A DNA stretch of 64,000 bases from Paenibacillus sp. FSL H7-0737 (GCF_000758545.1 NZ_CP009279.1:2914001-2978000), one strand, 5' to 3'; shown: positions 6,945 through 14,491, counted from the stretch's first letter. Translations and numbers: made by a program. Notes: a model not told the origin generated them from the sequence alone.

Positions 6945-7646
6945 TTGGAAAATATACTTGAGATTCATGACGTTACAAAAAAATATAGATCCAAGCACGC
7001 CCTCCGCGGAGTATCCTTTAATCTGAGTGCGGGTAAAATCACGGGACTGCTGGGCAGTAACGGCAGCGGTAAAAGTACACTAATGAAAATCATCGCCGGG
7101 CTGACACAGCCTACTTCCGGTCGTGTATCCATTATTGGAGGGGCTGTAGGCTTAGATAGTAAAGCAGTAGTGTCATTTATGCCCGATAAGCCGCTTACAG
7201 AATCCTGGATGAATGTTAAGGATGCTCTAAAGTTCCAAAGTGATTTCTATCCGGATTTTGATCAGACTAAGGCTTCTCGAATGTTGGAGTTTATGAAGCT
7301 AAGAGCTCAAGATAAGGTGAAGGATTTGTCCAAAGGGATGAATGAACGTCTACAGCTTACACTTGCTTTATCACGCCGAGCTAGCCTGTATTTACTGGAT
7401 GAGCCAATCGGTGGTGTTGATCCAGTAGCTAGAACTAAAATTCTTAACGCGTTAGTAGAGTTTTATGAAGAGGACAGCACCATTCTCCTTTCTACTCATT
7501 TAGTATCGGATATCGAGCGGATCTTTGATGATGTGATTTTTATAAAAGAGGGAGAAATTGTGATGCATACGGCGGTAGAAGATATCCGGCTGCGCCAAGG
7601 TAAAAGCATAGACGAACTGTTCAGAGAGGTGTACGCAGAATGCTAA
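6945..7646 (+). CDS. ABC transporter ATP-binding protein, second of operon
   Basis: I prefer the TTG at 6945 (233 aa). GGGGG at 6931-6935 is 9 bases upstream, whereas the in-frame ATG at 6921 lies inside the GntR gene end without a ribosome binding site. Motifs are Walker A GSNGSGKST, signature LSKGMNERLQ, Walker B LYLLDEPIGGVD and H-loop LSTHLV. Proline-serine changes in the Q-loop region (FMPDKPLTESWM) resemble YtrB-like subunits. It overlaps the next gene by 7 bases and is only weakly similar to the first ATPase of the operon, so the operon encodes two transporters or one mixed complex. Confidence 0.85.
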   Translation: MENILEIHDVTKKYRSKHALRGVSFNLSAGKITGLLGSNGSGKSTLMKIIAGLTQPTSGRVSIIGGAVGLDSKAVVSFMPDKPLTESWMNVKDALKFQSDFYPDFDQTKASRMLEFMKLRAQDKVKDLSKGMNERLQLTLALSRRASLYLLDEPIGGVDPVARTKILNALVEFYEEDSTILLSTHLVSDIERIFDDVIFIKEGEIVMHTAVEDIRLRQGKSIDELFREVYAEC

Positions 7647-8368
7647 AGCTAGTGAAGTATGATTTTAGACGAGATAGGGATAAGTTTCTTGCTGTTTTTG
7701 TAATCACCATTCTTGTGCAGTTTGTGATAGGATTTACTGTTCAATCAGATCAAGATATGTTCATGATGAACATCACTTCCTATGCCGTAGCAGGTGTAGT
7801 GCTTCTCTTTTTTAGTCTGCGCACCTTCGGTCAGAACCTGAGATTATTCAATCGGAGGCTTGTGCCAGTACCAGTCCTGTATACCGTTCTCTCACCAGTA
7901 ATGCTGTTTTTAGGGTCGTTACTCGGTTTATTTCTAGTCGCTTATATTCATTTAGCAGTAGATATTATGATGTTTTCAACTTCGTTTTTACCGGAAAAAT
8001 TTTGGCTGATTTCCGCATATACAGTGCTAATTGTCTTTTGGGCTTCCGCCTACTCTATGTTGCTCGTGATGTTCTCCATGACCGTTGCAATGAGTGTGAG
8101 AGTGAAAGGAAGAGTATGGATTGGGATAGCCGTTTTTTTTGTAATACAGTATATAATTTCTTTATTAGAGTCATCGATGTTCGATCATAAAAATATCACT
8201 TTGGAAAGAGCTTTTCGATTTGAAGTGACGGATGAGGCCGCTAAATTAAATGATATTGAGATCTCTCAGTATGTTCTTGGCTTACTTCCTACCCTGTTCG
8301 AAGCTGTGATTATTACGATTCTAGTATTTGCTATTGTTAAGCTCGTTAAAAAAAGAGTGGAGTCCTAG
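7640..8368 (+). CDS. ABC-2 type permease, YtrC/D-like
   Basis: This 242-aa protein has about six hydrophobic segments (residues about 16-33, 45-62, 80-105, 118-150, 165-180 and 215-238) and the N-terminal LVKYDFRRDRDKFL that is common in such permeases. AGAGAGGTG precedes the ATG inside the ATPase gene. It is the last gene of the operon. Expression is expected to be controlled with the GntR gene upstream. Confidence 0.8.
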   Translation: MLKLVKYDFRRDRDKFLAVFVITILVQFVIGFTVQSDQDMFMMNITSYAVAGVVLLFFSLRTFGQNLRLFNRRLVPVPVLYTVLSPVMLFLGSLLGLFLVAYIHLAVDIMMFSTSFLPEKFWLISAYTVLIVFWASAYSMLLVMFSMTVAMSVRVKGRVWIGIAVFFVIQYIISLLESSMFDHKNITLERAFRFEVTDEAAKLNDIEISQYVLGLLPTLFEAVIITILVFAIVKLVKKRVES

Positions 8369-8434
8369 GTACACGGTGAAATAACGCTTTTTAGAACGGA
8401 GGCAGAGCGATTAGCTTTGTCTTCGTTTTTATGC

Positions 8435-8467
8435 AAAAAAAAGACGCCCTTCCATGAGAAGGGCATC
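8435..8467 (-). terminator. intrinsic terminator of the PilZ gene
   Basis: GACGCCCTTC (8443-8452) pairs with GAAGGGCATC (8458-8467), including a G-U pair. On the minus strand it is followed by eight Ts (8442-8435). It also lies beyond the end of the ABC operon, so it could stop readthrough from both sides. Confidence 0.8.
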
Positions 8468-8481
8468 TGTTATGTAGAATT

Positions 8482-8862
8482 CTACAGGCCCTCTACATTT
8501 AGAGAGGCTGTCCATATATCGAGTTCTCTATGTAGCTGTTCTTCTTCGTCCTCGTTCAATTTAAGTTTAACTCCATATTGGTATTGGCCGAGTCCGAACA
8601 TCCAGCCCCAACGGACGCTACCCACGAGTTGAAGCTTTTCTTCGTTTAATTGAAGATGAATTACTAGCTTTGTATCGCCCGCCGTGAATCGAAGATTCAG
8701 GGGGGTGCGCACTTTGCAGCCAGATCGGCTAAGATCGAGCAACACAGCTTCTGTTAGCTTTCCGGCACCCGGACCGCTACTACTTATTGGAACTTCAATC
8801 CAGCATTCAAGCGGCTGGTTCATTACATAGCGAAATGGTTCTTTCCTGCTGGACACATCCAT
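8482..8862 (-). CDS. PilZ-domain protein, predicted c-di-GMP receptor
   Basis: This 126-aa single-domain protein carries both halves of the PilZ c-di-GMP site: RKEPFRY at residues 6-12 (RxxxR-like) and DLSRSGCKV at 43-51 (D/N-x-S-x-x-G). Beta-strand-rich sequence follows, ending in YQYGVKLKL. There is no fused catalytic or membrane domain, so it presumably acts as a small cytoplasmic adaptor. GAGGG precedes the ATG. It is monocistronic with its own terminator, and neither neighbour hints at the target. Confidence 0.8.
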   Translation of the reverse strand: MDVSSRKEPFRYVMNQPLECWIEVPISSSGPGAGKLTEAVLLDLSRSGCKVRTPLNLRFTAGDTKLVIHLQLNEEKLQLVGSVRWGWMFGLGQYQYGVKLKLNEDEEEQLHRELDIWTASLNVEGL

Positions 8863-8985
8863 AATTTCCCTCCATATCGTTTATTTGCAATTATATCGAA
8901 AGAGATTGTTGAGAACAATCTACTAAAGTGCTATTTTTAATAAGAATAAATTTATTTAATCCTAATGAAGGTGATGAGACTTAAC

Positions 8986-9594
8986 ATGTACCAATACCTT
9001 AATGAAACGTTCCAAAAACACAATTTTGACCAAGGAAGTCTACAGGACGGGGAACTAAATAACTGTACATTTGAGCAGTGTTCCTTCAAGGGAAGCTCTA
9101 TGGAAGAGATGACTTCCATCGGCTGCCGATTTATAGATTGCGATTTTACTGGAGCCATGCTCAATGCATCACACCATAAAGGCACGGCTTTTACTAACTG
9201 TAAGTTCACGGGTGCGAATCTGTTCGTATCGAAATTTGAAGATTGTAAAATGGTAGGCTCTGATTTCTCAAATGCTTATTTGGACGGGATCACACTTATC
9301 GGCGGGGACTGGTCCTACACGAACCTGAGACATACCAATCTTAGCAGACAGGATCTGCGCGGGATTCGATTTACTGAGGCCGATCTAATGGGTTGTAATT
9401 TGCAAAAAAGTGATCTTCGAGGGGCTGATCTGAGCCGTGTACAGCTGTCTCAATGCAAGCTTAAGGGGGCTGACCTACGGGATGCTATTGTTGAAGGAAT
9501 TGATTTGAAAAGTTTGGATCTGCAGGGTGTTCGTATGGATATAGATCAGGCTGTACTGTTAGCACGCTCTTTTGGGGCTAAGGTAGGGAACTAG
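8986..9594 (+). CDS. pentapeptide-repeat protein, Qnr/MfpA-like
   Basis: I choose ATG 8986 (202 aa) because GAAGGTGAT lies about 8 bases upstream. An in-frame ATG at 8965 lacks a site. From about residue 20 to 175 the chain is a run of pentapeptide repeats of the A(D/N)LxX kind, for example CTFEQCSFKG, CKFTGANLFV, ADLMGCNLQKSDLRGADLS and CKLKGADLRDA, which forms a right-handed quadrilateral beta helix. The tail DIDQAVLLARSFGAKV resembles the C-terminal dimerising helix of Qnr/MfpA proteins that mimic DNA and protect gyrase. Whether it gives fluoroquinolone tolerance is inference. Confidence 0.8.
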   Translation: MYQYLNETFQKHNFDQGSLQDGELNNCTFEQCSFKGSSMEEMTSIGCRFIDCDFTGAMLNASHHKGTAFTNCKFTGANLFVSKFEDCKMVGSDFSNAYLDGITLIGGDWSYTNLRHTNLSRQDLRGIRFTEADLMGCNLQKSDLRGADLSRVQLSQCKLKGADLRDAIVEGIDLKSLDLQGVRMDIDQAVLLARSFGAKVGN

Positions 9595-9599
9595 GAATA

Positions 9600-9640
9600 G
9601 GGGCATCAGCTGCTAATGTTGTAGCGGTTGATGCCCCTTT
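9600..9640 (+). terminator. intrinsic terminator of the pentapeptide gene
   Basis: GGGGCATCA (9600-9608) pairs with TGATGCCCC (9629-9637) and is followed by TTT. It starts within 6 bases of the stop codon. Confidence 0.65.
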
Positions 9641-9708
9641 AGATTGTTATCAAGAAATACATATGCACATTGTATGAAACTTCTTATGTATATTTGCTTG
9701 CTTAACGG

Positions 9709-9834
9709 TTAACGCAGTCTTTTTCTGGGTTTGGCCCACCATTTAATCCAAAGAAAACCTTCGTCATCACGGAAAAATTTAATGCCTACCCAGCGTAAGG
9801 GTGTCCATAGTTCTCTAAAGTAATATGAAGGCAT
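9709..9834 (-). CDS. 41-aa tryptophan-rich small protein
   Basis: Reading the minus strand from ATG 9834-9832 gives a 41-aa basic, aromatic peptide. It begins MPSYYFRELWTPLRWVGIKF and ends WWAKPRKRLR, with five Trp in 41 residues. GGAGGG lies about 11 bases upstream. The composition is far from random for this region, with an amphipathic Trp/Phe/Arg pattern and a polybasic tail suggesting peripheral membrane binding. I do not know a family. It has no obvious operon partner. The gene is too short for usual ORF callers. Confidence 0.55.
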   Translation of the reverse strand: MPSYYFRELWTPLRWVGIKFFRDDEGFLWIKWWAKPRKRLR

Positions 9835-10173
9835 AGTCTATTAGACCCTCCTATATAGTCAATTAATACTATATGTTACGCTAGTTTTAATGAAACTTCA
9901 AGACAATTTTACTTATAATTACATATTATGAATCTACGAGAAGTAAATTGCTCATGTGAGCAGGACCAATAGCCCTATGTTAGTTGCATGCTTCATTTAA
10001 TTCTTTTCAGCTACTTATGTCACATTCGAATTATCAAATACTAACACGCGCTCTTTGGGCGCGTGTTTTGACGTTAATTTTGAATGGAATCTAGCAATGA
10101 CGCTCTATTAGTAGGGATATGCACAAGCATTTCATTATGCTCAGCATTTAATAAATGGAGAGGAAGTGATGAA
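9835..10173. other. non-coding stretch before the endolysin gene
   Basis: This is AT-rich sequence with no supportable ORF. The left end carries the 5' region of the small minus-strand gene. A stem-loop at 10043-10069 (AACACGCGC / GCGCGTGTT then TT) has terminator form on the plus strand, although no plus-strand gene precedes it within 400 bases. The open frame from 10084 to 10173 has no ribosome binding site and is treated as leader of the endolysin gene. Confidence 0.5.
10043..10069 (+). terminator. orphan terminator-like hairpin upstream of endolysin
   Basis: A 9-bp GC-rich stem (10043-10051 with 10059-10067) is followed by a short T run. No upstream plus-strand gene is evident, so it may end an unannotated RNA or be left from a lost phage gene. 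Confidence 0.5.
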
Positions 10174-10983
10174 ATGACGGAGACCGAGTTTATTGCGAAG
10201 ATCGCAAATTTTGCTGTGAAGGACATGCAGATCAGCAAGGTTCCAGCATCGCTAACGATAGCTCAAGCGGCGCTGGAATCGGGCTTTGGCAGCAGCGGAT
10301 TGACTGTTAAGGCCAACAATTTGTTTGGGATTAAAGGTAGCGGACCAGCCGGTAGTATTACTGTGCAAACTACTGAATATGTTAATGGTAAAGCTGTTAA
10401 AGTAGAAGCTCTTTTTCGGGCCTATAACAACTGGGGAGAATCTGTTGCGGATCATTCCGCGTTGATTGTGAATGGTGTTTCGTGGAATCGTAATCTTTAC
10501 AGCAAAGTGCTTGGTGCTAGTGGCAAGGTAGCCGCACAAGAGATTGCTGCCGCTGGTTATGCTACCGACCCAAACTATGCAGCAAAGCTAATCCAAATCA
10601 TGAATACCTACAATCTGTATAAATATGATGATGAAGCCAAGGAAGGTGATGACGAAATGTCGGCAGAGGATAAACAAAGGCTGGCTAGTCTGGAAACGGA
10701 AATAAAGGAATTGCGTGCTCTTATTGTGAGCCTTACGGATAGCAAGGATACGCTAAAAACAGGTATGCAGGAACAAGGCCAGTCGATTACTATGCTTTCA
10801 GATCGTGTGACTTTAATCGAAGGCCGAGCAGTGATGAATGTACCCCCATGGGCTGAAGCGGCAGTAAAAGCAGCGAGTGCTGCAGGGCTGCTAGATACAC
10901 CGTCAGGTGGCAGTTATGACTTCTATCGCATAATAACAGTGCTGAACCGTGCAGGCTTACTTGCTTCTGGTAGTGGAAAATGA
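10174..10983 (+). CDS. phage-type endolysin, N-acetylglucosaminidase
   Basis: The start at ATG 10174 (269 aa) follows AGGAAG at good spacing; the in-frame ATG at 10084 has none. Residues about 1-150 form a glucosaminidase domain: SLTIAQAALESGFGSSGL with the predicted catalytic Glu, then NLFGIKG, ALFRAYNNWGESVADHSALI and AGYATDPNYAAKLIQIMNTYNLY. A Glu/Lys/Leu-rich coiled coil occupies about 160-220. The end (NVPPWAEAAVKAASAAGLLDTP and DFYRIITVLNRAGLL) is a short repeat-like module often found at the C-terminus of Paenibacillus lysins. No signal peptide is present, so release would need a holin, and the next gene encodes one. Confidence 0.85.
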   Translation: MTETEFIAKIANFAVKDMQISKVPASLTIAQAALESGFGSSGLTVKANNLFGIKGSGPAGSITVQTTEYVNGKAVKVEALFRAYNNWGESVADHSALIVNGVSWNRNLYSKVLGASGKVAAQEIAAAGYATDPNYAAKLIQIMNTYNLYKYDDEAKEGDDEMSAEDKQRLASLETEIKELRALIVSLTDSKDTLKTGMQEQGQSITMLSDRVTLIEGRAVMNVPPWAEAAVKAASAAGLLDTPSGGSYDFYRIITVLNRAGLLASGSGK

Positions 10984-11003
10984 AATAAGGAGGATTAAAC
11001 ACC

Positions 11004-11288
11004 ATGTATAATGATGCTCTCAACAGTGTGCTTGCCTTTGCTTCCGTGCTGGCTGTTTTCGTAATGGCACTTGTACAACTTGTGAAGAATAGCGTGCGAC
11101 TTCCGCGGAATATTGTACCGGTTGTTGGATTAGCTATTGGCTTGCTGGTTGGAGCAGTGGCCTATCCGTTCACTGATATGAATCTGATCCTGCGGCTATG
11201 GGCTGGAGGGCTAGCAGGACTTTCGGCGACGGGGTTATTTGAGCTTGCTTTTAACAAAAGGGATGGAACCAAAACAGATGAAAAATAG
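11004..11288 (+). CDS. holin, A118/Hol118-like
   Basis: This 94-aa protein has an N-terminal hydrophobic segment (about residues 6-27), a short basic linker (KNSVRLPRN), two closely spaced hydrophobic segments (about 36-56 and 62-82) and a charged tail ending TKTDEK. The pattern IVPVVGLAIGLLVGAVAYPFTDMNLILRLWAGGLAGLSATGLFE matches small phage holins with a LRLWAG-type turn. AGGAGG precedes the ATG. It lies 20 bases after the endolysin gene, so the two form a lysis cassette, here without other phage genes. Confidence 0.75.
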   Translation: MYNDALNSVLAFASVLAVFVMALVQLVKNSVRLPRNIVPVVGLAIGLLVGAVAYPFTDMNLILRLWAGGLAGLSATGLFELAFNKRDGTKTDEK

Positions 11289-11399
11289 ACTCGGCCTATC
11301 AGTTATATAAAACAATCGTTTTATACAGGTATTGTGACTATGCAATCTATCGAGAACCCTAATATATTATCTTATGTCAATTATAAAGGGGGTGCAACA

Positions 11400-11822
11400 A
11401 TGGGAACTTATCTTGATGCAAGAACGTCGCAAAATGCCAGCCTCGCCAACTCTATAGCCATTCCTATAACAGTTCTAAATACTCCACAGCTGTTTGGACA
11501 GATTGGGTTGTTGACTGCAGGAGTGACTACAAATCCGCGTGTGCTGCTTAAAGGAACGATCTCTGTAACGCTTCCTTTAGCTTTAGTGGGTATCACAATT
11601 ACGATTGTAAGGGGAACCTTGCCGACCGATCCGCTTATATATTCTGCTACTTCAACTTTTGGTCTAAGTATTTTGGCTCCGCAAGTCATAACCTTTTCAG
11701 CAGACGATTTCTTACCTGCAATCACACCTCAACTCACTTATACAGCATTTGTTTCATCTAATCTACTCGGCACAGTTCGTGTGGGTCCAGAAAGCTTTGA
11801 CGGTATTTTAGTTTCTGATTAA
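11400..11822 (+). CDS. unknown beta-rich 140-aa protein
   Basis: I choose ATG 11400 because AAAGGGGGTG lies 7 bases upstream; an earlier in-frame start at 11334 lacks a site. The 140-aa product is rich in Thr, Val, Ile and Leu with alternating hydrophobic residues (VLLKGTISVTLPLALVGITITIVRGTLP, VITFSADDFLP) and has almost no Lys or His. This suggests a secreted or spore-surface beta-sandwich, like the C-terminal jelly rolls of exosporium proteins. That similarity is an impression only. No signal peptide is visible. It follows the holin by about 110 bases and ends at a strong terminator. Confidence 0.6.
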   Translation: MGTYLDARTSQNASLANSIAIPITVLNTPQLFGQIGLLTAGVTTNPRVLLKGTISVTLPLALVGITITIVRGTLPTDPLIYSATSTFGLSILAPQVITFSADDFLPAITPQLTYTAFVSSNLLGTVRVGPESFDGILVSD

Positions 11823-11836
11823 TTGCAGAGCATTTA

Positions 11837-11867
11837 ACCTCACTGGTTGCCAGTGGGGTCTTTTTTT
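11837..11867 (+). terminator. intrinsic terminator
   Basis: ACCTCACTGG pairs with CCAGTGGGGT around a TTG loop and is followed by seven Ts. It ends the transcript of the gene at 11400-11822. Confidence 0.85.
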
Positions 11868-11942
11868 AACCGTTCGCCCAATCTTCTAAGAAGATGATTA
11901 CATATCTTATGATGTATTCTAAAATACGGAGGAGGTCTTCTC

Positions 11943-12047
11943 ATGGGTGCAGAATTTGGCGGGGTTGGTGGCGCTTTTACTTCCACAGGCGCAATCTTAG
12001 TGTTGTTCATCTTGTTAGTTATTATTACGAGCGCATGCATATTCTAA
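11943..12047 (+). CDS. YjcZ-type sporulation peptide, 34 aa
   Basis: GGAGGAGG lies about 7 bases before the ATG. The 34-aa product has a Gly-rich start (MGAEFGGVGGAFTS) followed by one transmembrane segment ILVLFILLVIITS. This is the signature of the short YjcZ/YhfK-like peptides made in the mother cell in Bacillus and Paenibacillus. A strong terminator follows 13 bases after the stop. The gene is too short for standard ORF calling. Function in sporulation is family knowledge; the exact role is unknown. Confidence 0.8.
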   Translation: MGAEFGGVGGAFTSTGAILVLFILLVIITSACIF

Positions 12048-12059
12048 AGATATAAAAAA

Positions 12060-12097
12060 GTCTGCTTCTGGCATTCGTGCTGGAAGCAGACTTTTTT
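12060..12097 (+). terminator. intrinsic terminator, bidirectional
   Basis: GTCTGCTTC (12060-12068) pairs with GAAGCAGAC (12083-12091). Six As precede it and six Ts follow it, so it can work on both strands. Confidence 0.9.
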
Positions 12098-12172
12098 ATG
12101 GTACTATTTCGATTTATGCCATGCAAAGCAAACGTCGTTAGGATTCTACTCTCGTATTGAAGTACATAAAAA

Positions 12173-12271
12173 ATGCTGATCGGGATTTCTTCCATTATTG
12201 TAGTATTAATCATTGTCGTAACGGTGGGAAGCTTTTATTTCTATCATGTAACCCCGAACGTGACTGTCTAA
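12173..12271 (+). CDS. possible 32-aa single-pass membrane peptide
   Basis: An ATG opens 32 codons. The first 16 residues (MLIGISSIIVVLIIVV) continue into a hydrophobic helix, followed by FYFYHVTPNVTV. The ribosome binding site is weak (TTGAAG about 14 bases away). In favour, a terminator begins one base after the stop and the neighbour 130 bases upstream is also a small membrane peptide. It could be a second spore-type peptide or chance. Confidence 0.35.
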   Translation: MLIGISSIIVVLIIVVTVGSFYFYHVTPNVTV

Positions 12272-12272
12272 C

Positions 12273-12300
12273 AAAGGGCTGCCGAAAGGTGGTCCTTTTG
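12273..12300 (+). terminator. terminator-like hairpin
   Basis: AAAGGGCTGCC pairs with GGTGGTCCTTT through several G-U pairs around a GAAA loop and is followed by TTTTG. It begins immediately after the candidate ORF at 12173-12271. Confidence 0.55.
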
Positions 12301-12423
12301 TGATGTATATACTCTTTAGCGAATTTATTGTGTGAGTTTGCTTTTTATTCACATTTAAATGCAATATATAAATTGCATTATGTAATAAATATATTATAAT
12401 TCTGGTTATAGGGAGGGATAATA

Positions 12424-12879
12424 ATGAAAAAAAGTAAAATGAATGATGAACGAATTGTATCTCAAAGAAGAACGATTCAAAGTGATGCTTATCAAATATT
12501 AGTATATTGTTTGCTGATTTCAGTACTGATTCAACAATTCATAATGAATGCTCCGTTTGAGCAATTTGCAGTCGAGTTTTTCTGTTTAATTGGTAGTGGA
12601 ATATATATAACGATACGGCACTTGTCTGTTGGTGTTGATATTTGGGATTCCCGAAGAAACACAAATAAAAAGCTGCTCATAAACAGCATTATTTCAGGCG
12701 GAATTTGTGTTTCGTTGCTTATAGTTTTGGCGGGAGAAAGAAATGTATGGAGCATTATTTTAATCTTTGTATCTTTTACAATTGTTTATTTTCTTACACA
12801 CCTAGTGTTACGGAATATAAACAAAAAAAGACAACAGCAAATCGATGATGAATTAGGTAGTGATGATACAGTTGAATGA
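12424..12879 (+). CDS. DUF6773-like integral membrane protein
   Basis: This 151-aa protein starts with DERIVSQRRTIQSDAYQIL, followed by a transmembrane segment (about residues 25-42), a short loop with NAPFEQFAVEFF, a second segment (about 52-68), then two more (about 92-108 and 112-132) and a basic/acidic tail. The DERI-x-x-x-R-R-x-I-x-SDA opening and the NAPF-x-Q-x-AVEFF motif match what I remember of the DUF6773 family. In other Firmicutes these often sit beside a small HTH regulator, which I do not see here. GGGAGGG precedes the ATG. Function unknown. Confidence 0.6.
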   Translation: MKKSKMNDERIVSQRRTIQSDAYQILVYCLLISVLIQQFIMNAPFEQFAVEFFCLIGSGIYITIRHLSVGVDIWDSRRNTNKKLLINSIISGGICVSLLIVLAGERNVWSIILIFVSFTIVYFLTHLVLRNINKKRQQQIDDELGSDDTVE

Positions 12880-12894
12880 AATGCGCGGATTTTT

Positions 12895-12985
12895 AGTAGA
12901 TTCTAAAGATTGCGAGGAATCAAACCTACGAACCTACGATCTAATGGCTTCCAGACAGGACAACATTAAGCGAACCCGTCAACCT
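12895..12985 (-). other. tRNA-like degenerate fragment
   Basis: The plus strand reads AGGAATCAAACCTACGA then ACCTACGATCTAATGGCTTCC. This resembles the reverse complement of a tRNA T-arm, variable loop and anticodon arm (compare the usual AGGAATCGAACC). No acceptor stem or D-arm can be paired, so it is at most a remnant, such as an attachment-site scar. The rest of 12986-13380 holds only hairpins and no supportable ORF. Confidence 0.25.
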
Positions 12986-13084
12986 TAAGGGGGCGGCGGG
13001 TGTTTTTCATTGTCCGATACTAGTAATTTTGTATTGGTTATTCCATATATAATAATAACTTTTAATGTCTTTAAACATAAATTC

Positions 13085-13109
13085 GGGGCCCTATCTCTAG
13101 GGCCCCTTT
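13085..13109. terminator. strong hairpin, possible terminator
   Basis: GGGGCCCTA (13085-13093) pairs perfectly with TAGGGCCCC (13098-13106) around TCTC and is followed by TTTC. It lies 200 bases downstream of the DUF6773-like gene and may end that transcript ahead of rsmD. Confidence 0.5.
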
Positions 13110-13380
13110 CATGGGAGAGGAGAAACCGGACGAAGAGCTTATGGGGAAACGTAAGCCTGCTCCGCGGTTGTCTACGACATTTGTGGTGTCGATAATTACA
13201 TGATGTCCCTGGAAGCCCAGTCTTATACATAAGGAAGACTTATTTATCAGAATAGTCTTGATCTTTCCATTTTTCATATCTAGACAAATTTTTTATTTCA
13301 TCGCGCAAATGTGTTACGATAGGCGTGGACTTATGCCCTTTTGGGTATAACAAACAGAGACATAGAGCGGGTGATTGACG

Positions 13381-13989
13381 GTGAGAGTGGTATCGGGAAG
13401 TGCAAAAGGAAGACCACTAAAAAGTGTGCCGGGAAGTGGAACAAGACCTACAACCGATAAGGTGAAGGAAGCTGTATTCAGTATGATCGGTCCATATTTT
13501 GAAGGTGGAGCGGTACTGGATTTGTTCGCAGGTACAGGTGGTTTGGGTATCGAAGCTTTAAGCAGAGGGATGGAAAGTGCCGTATTTGTAGATATGGATC
13601 CCAAGAGTATTGACACCATTCGTGCCAATTTGAAGGCGACTAATCTTGAAGCGAGTGCGCAAGTGTACCGAAATGAAGCAGGAAGAGCACTTAGTGCATT
13701 GGAGAAGCGGGGACGTGTTTTTGATTTAGTTTTTCTAGATCCTCCCTACCGATTGAAGCACGGAGATGAGCTGATGCTATCTATGGTAGAAAAAGGAATG
13801 CTGCAAGAGGACGCAATCATTGTTCTGGAGCATGAATCAAGTTATGCCTATCCTGAGGATATCCCAGGATTTTATAGGCTGCGTCAGGCCGTATACGGAG
13901 AAACGACAATTTCTATTTATCAGTATGAAGCTAATCCTTCTGTGGAAAGCGAGACTGATGAGGAGGTAGAGAATGAGTCAGCAAATTAG
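13381..13989 (+). CDS. rsmD: 16S rRNA (guanine(966)-N2)-methyltransferase RsmD
   Basis: GTG 13381 is preferred over the TTG at 13375. AGCGGGTG lies 7 bases before it, and the product then starts MRVVSGSAKGRPLK, as the family does (202 aa). SAM-binding motif VLDLFAGTGGLGIEALSRG is at about residue 43, and the catalytic N6/N2-methylase motif FLDPPY at about 118. The enzyme methylates G966 of 16S rRNA on assembled small subunits. It overlaps coaD by 17 bases, the conserved Firmicute arrangement. Confidence 0.93.
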   Translation: MRVVSGSAKGRPLKSVPGSGTRPTTDKVKEAVFSMIGPYFEGGAVLDLFAGTGGLGIEALSRGMESAVFVDMDPKSIDTIRANLKATNLEASAQVYRNEAGRALSALEKRGRVFDLVFLDPPYRLKHGDELMLSMVEKGMLQEDAIIVLEHESSYAYPEDIPGFYRLRQAVYGETTISIYQYEANPSVESETDEEVENESAN

Positions 13990-14491
13990 AAAAGAACGTG
14001 TTGCCATCTATCCAGGCACCTTTGATCCCGTGACTATGGGACATATGGATATTATTCGGCGCGCATCCAAGCAATTCGACCGTTTAATCGTAACGGTGCT
14101 TAATAATTTGAGTAAGAACCCGCTGTTTACTGTAGAAGAGCGGACAGAGCTTTTAAGACAGGCAACAGCTGATATTCCCAATGTGGAAATCGACAGCTTT
14201 AGGGATCTATTAGTCAATTATGTTCGTCAAAAAGATGCTCAAGTCATTGTACGTGGTATTCGTACCGTAACTGACTTTGAATATGAACTGCAAAATGCAT
14301 CCATCAACCATAGTCTGGATCCGGATGCGGAAACGATCTTTATGATGACTAATCCGAAATATTCCTATTTAAGCTCCAGCGTTGTAAAAGAAATTGCCCA
14401 TTTTGGTGGGAATGTGTCTGACTTCGTGACGCCTGAGGTGGAACGGGCGATGAAGCTTAAATTTAATCGAGCCGATGGCGAAAAGCGCTAA
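13973..14491 (+). CDS. coaD: phosphopantetheine adenylyltransferase
   Basis: This 172-aa protein, of the usual length, catalyses the fourth step of coenzyme A synthesis (4'-phosphopantetheine plus ATP to dephospho-CoA). YPGTFDPVTMGH (nucleotide-binding TxGH) is near residue 13 and YLSSSVVKEIA (the ISSTxxR-equivalent loop) near 125; VRGIRTVTDFEYE is also diagnostic. GAGGTAGAGA precedes the ATG inside rsmD, so translation is coupled. Its 3' end overlaps the convergent ylbJ by 29 bases. Confidence 0.95.
   Translation: MSQQIRKERVAIYPGTFDPVTMGHMDIIRRASKQFDRLIVTVLNNLSKNPLFTVEERTELLRQATADIPNVEIDSFRDLLVNYVRQKDAQVIVRGIRTVTDFEYELQNASINHSLDPDAETIFMMTNPKYSYLSSSVVKEIAHFGGNVSDFVTPEVERAMKLKFNRADGEKR

Noticed and set aside
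10084..10173. 30-residue N-terminal extension of the endolysin
   Set aside because: It has no ribosome binding site and no signal-peptide features, while the inner ATG has a good site.
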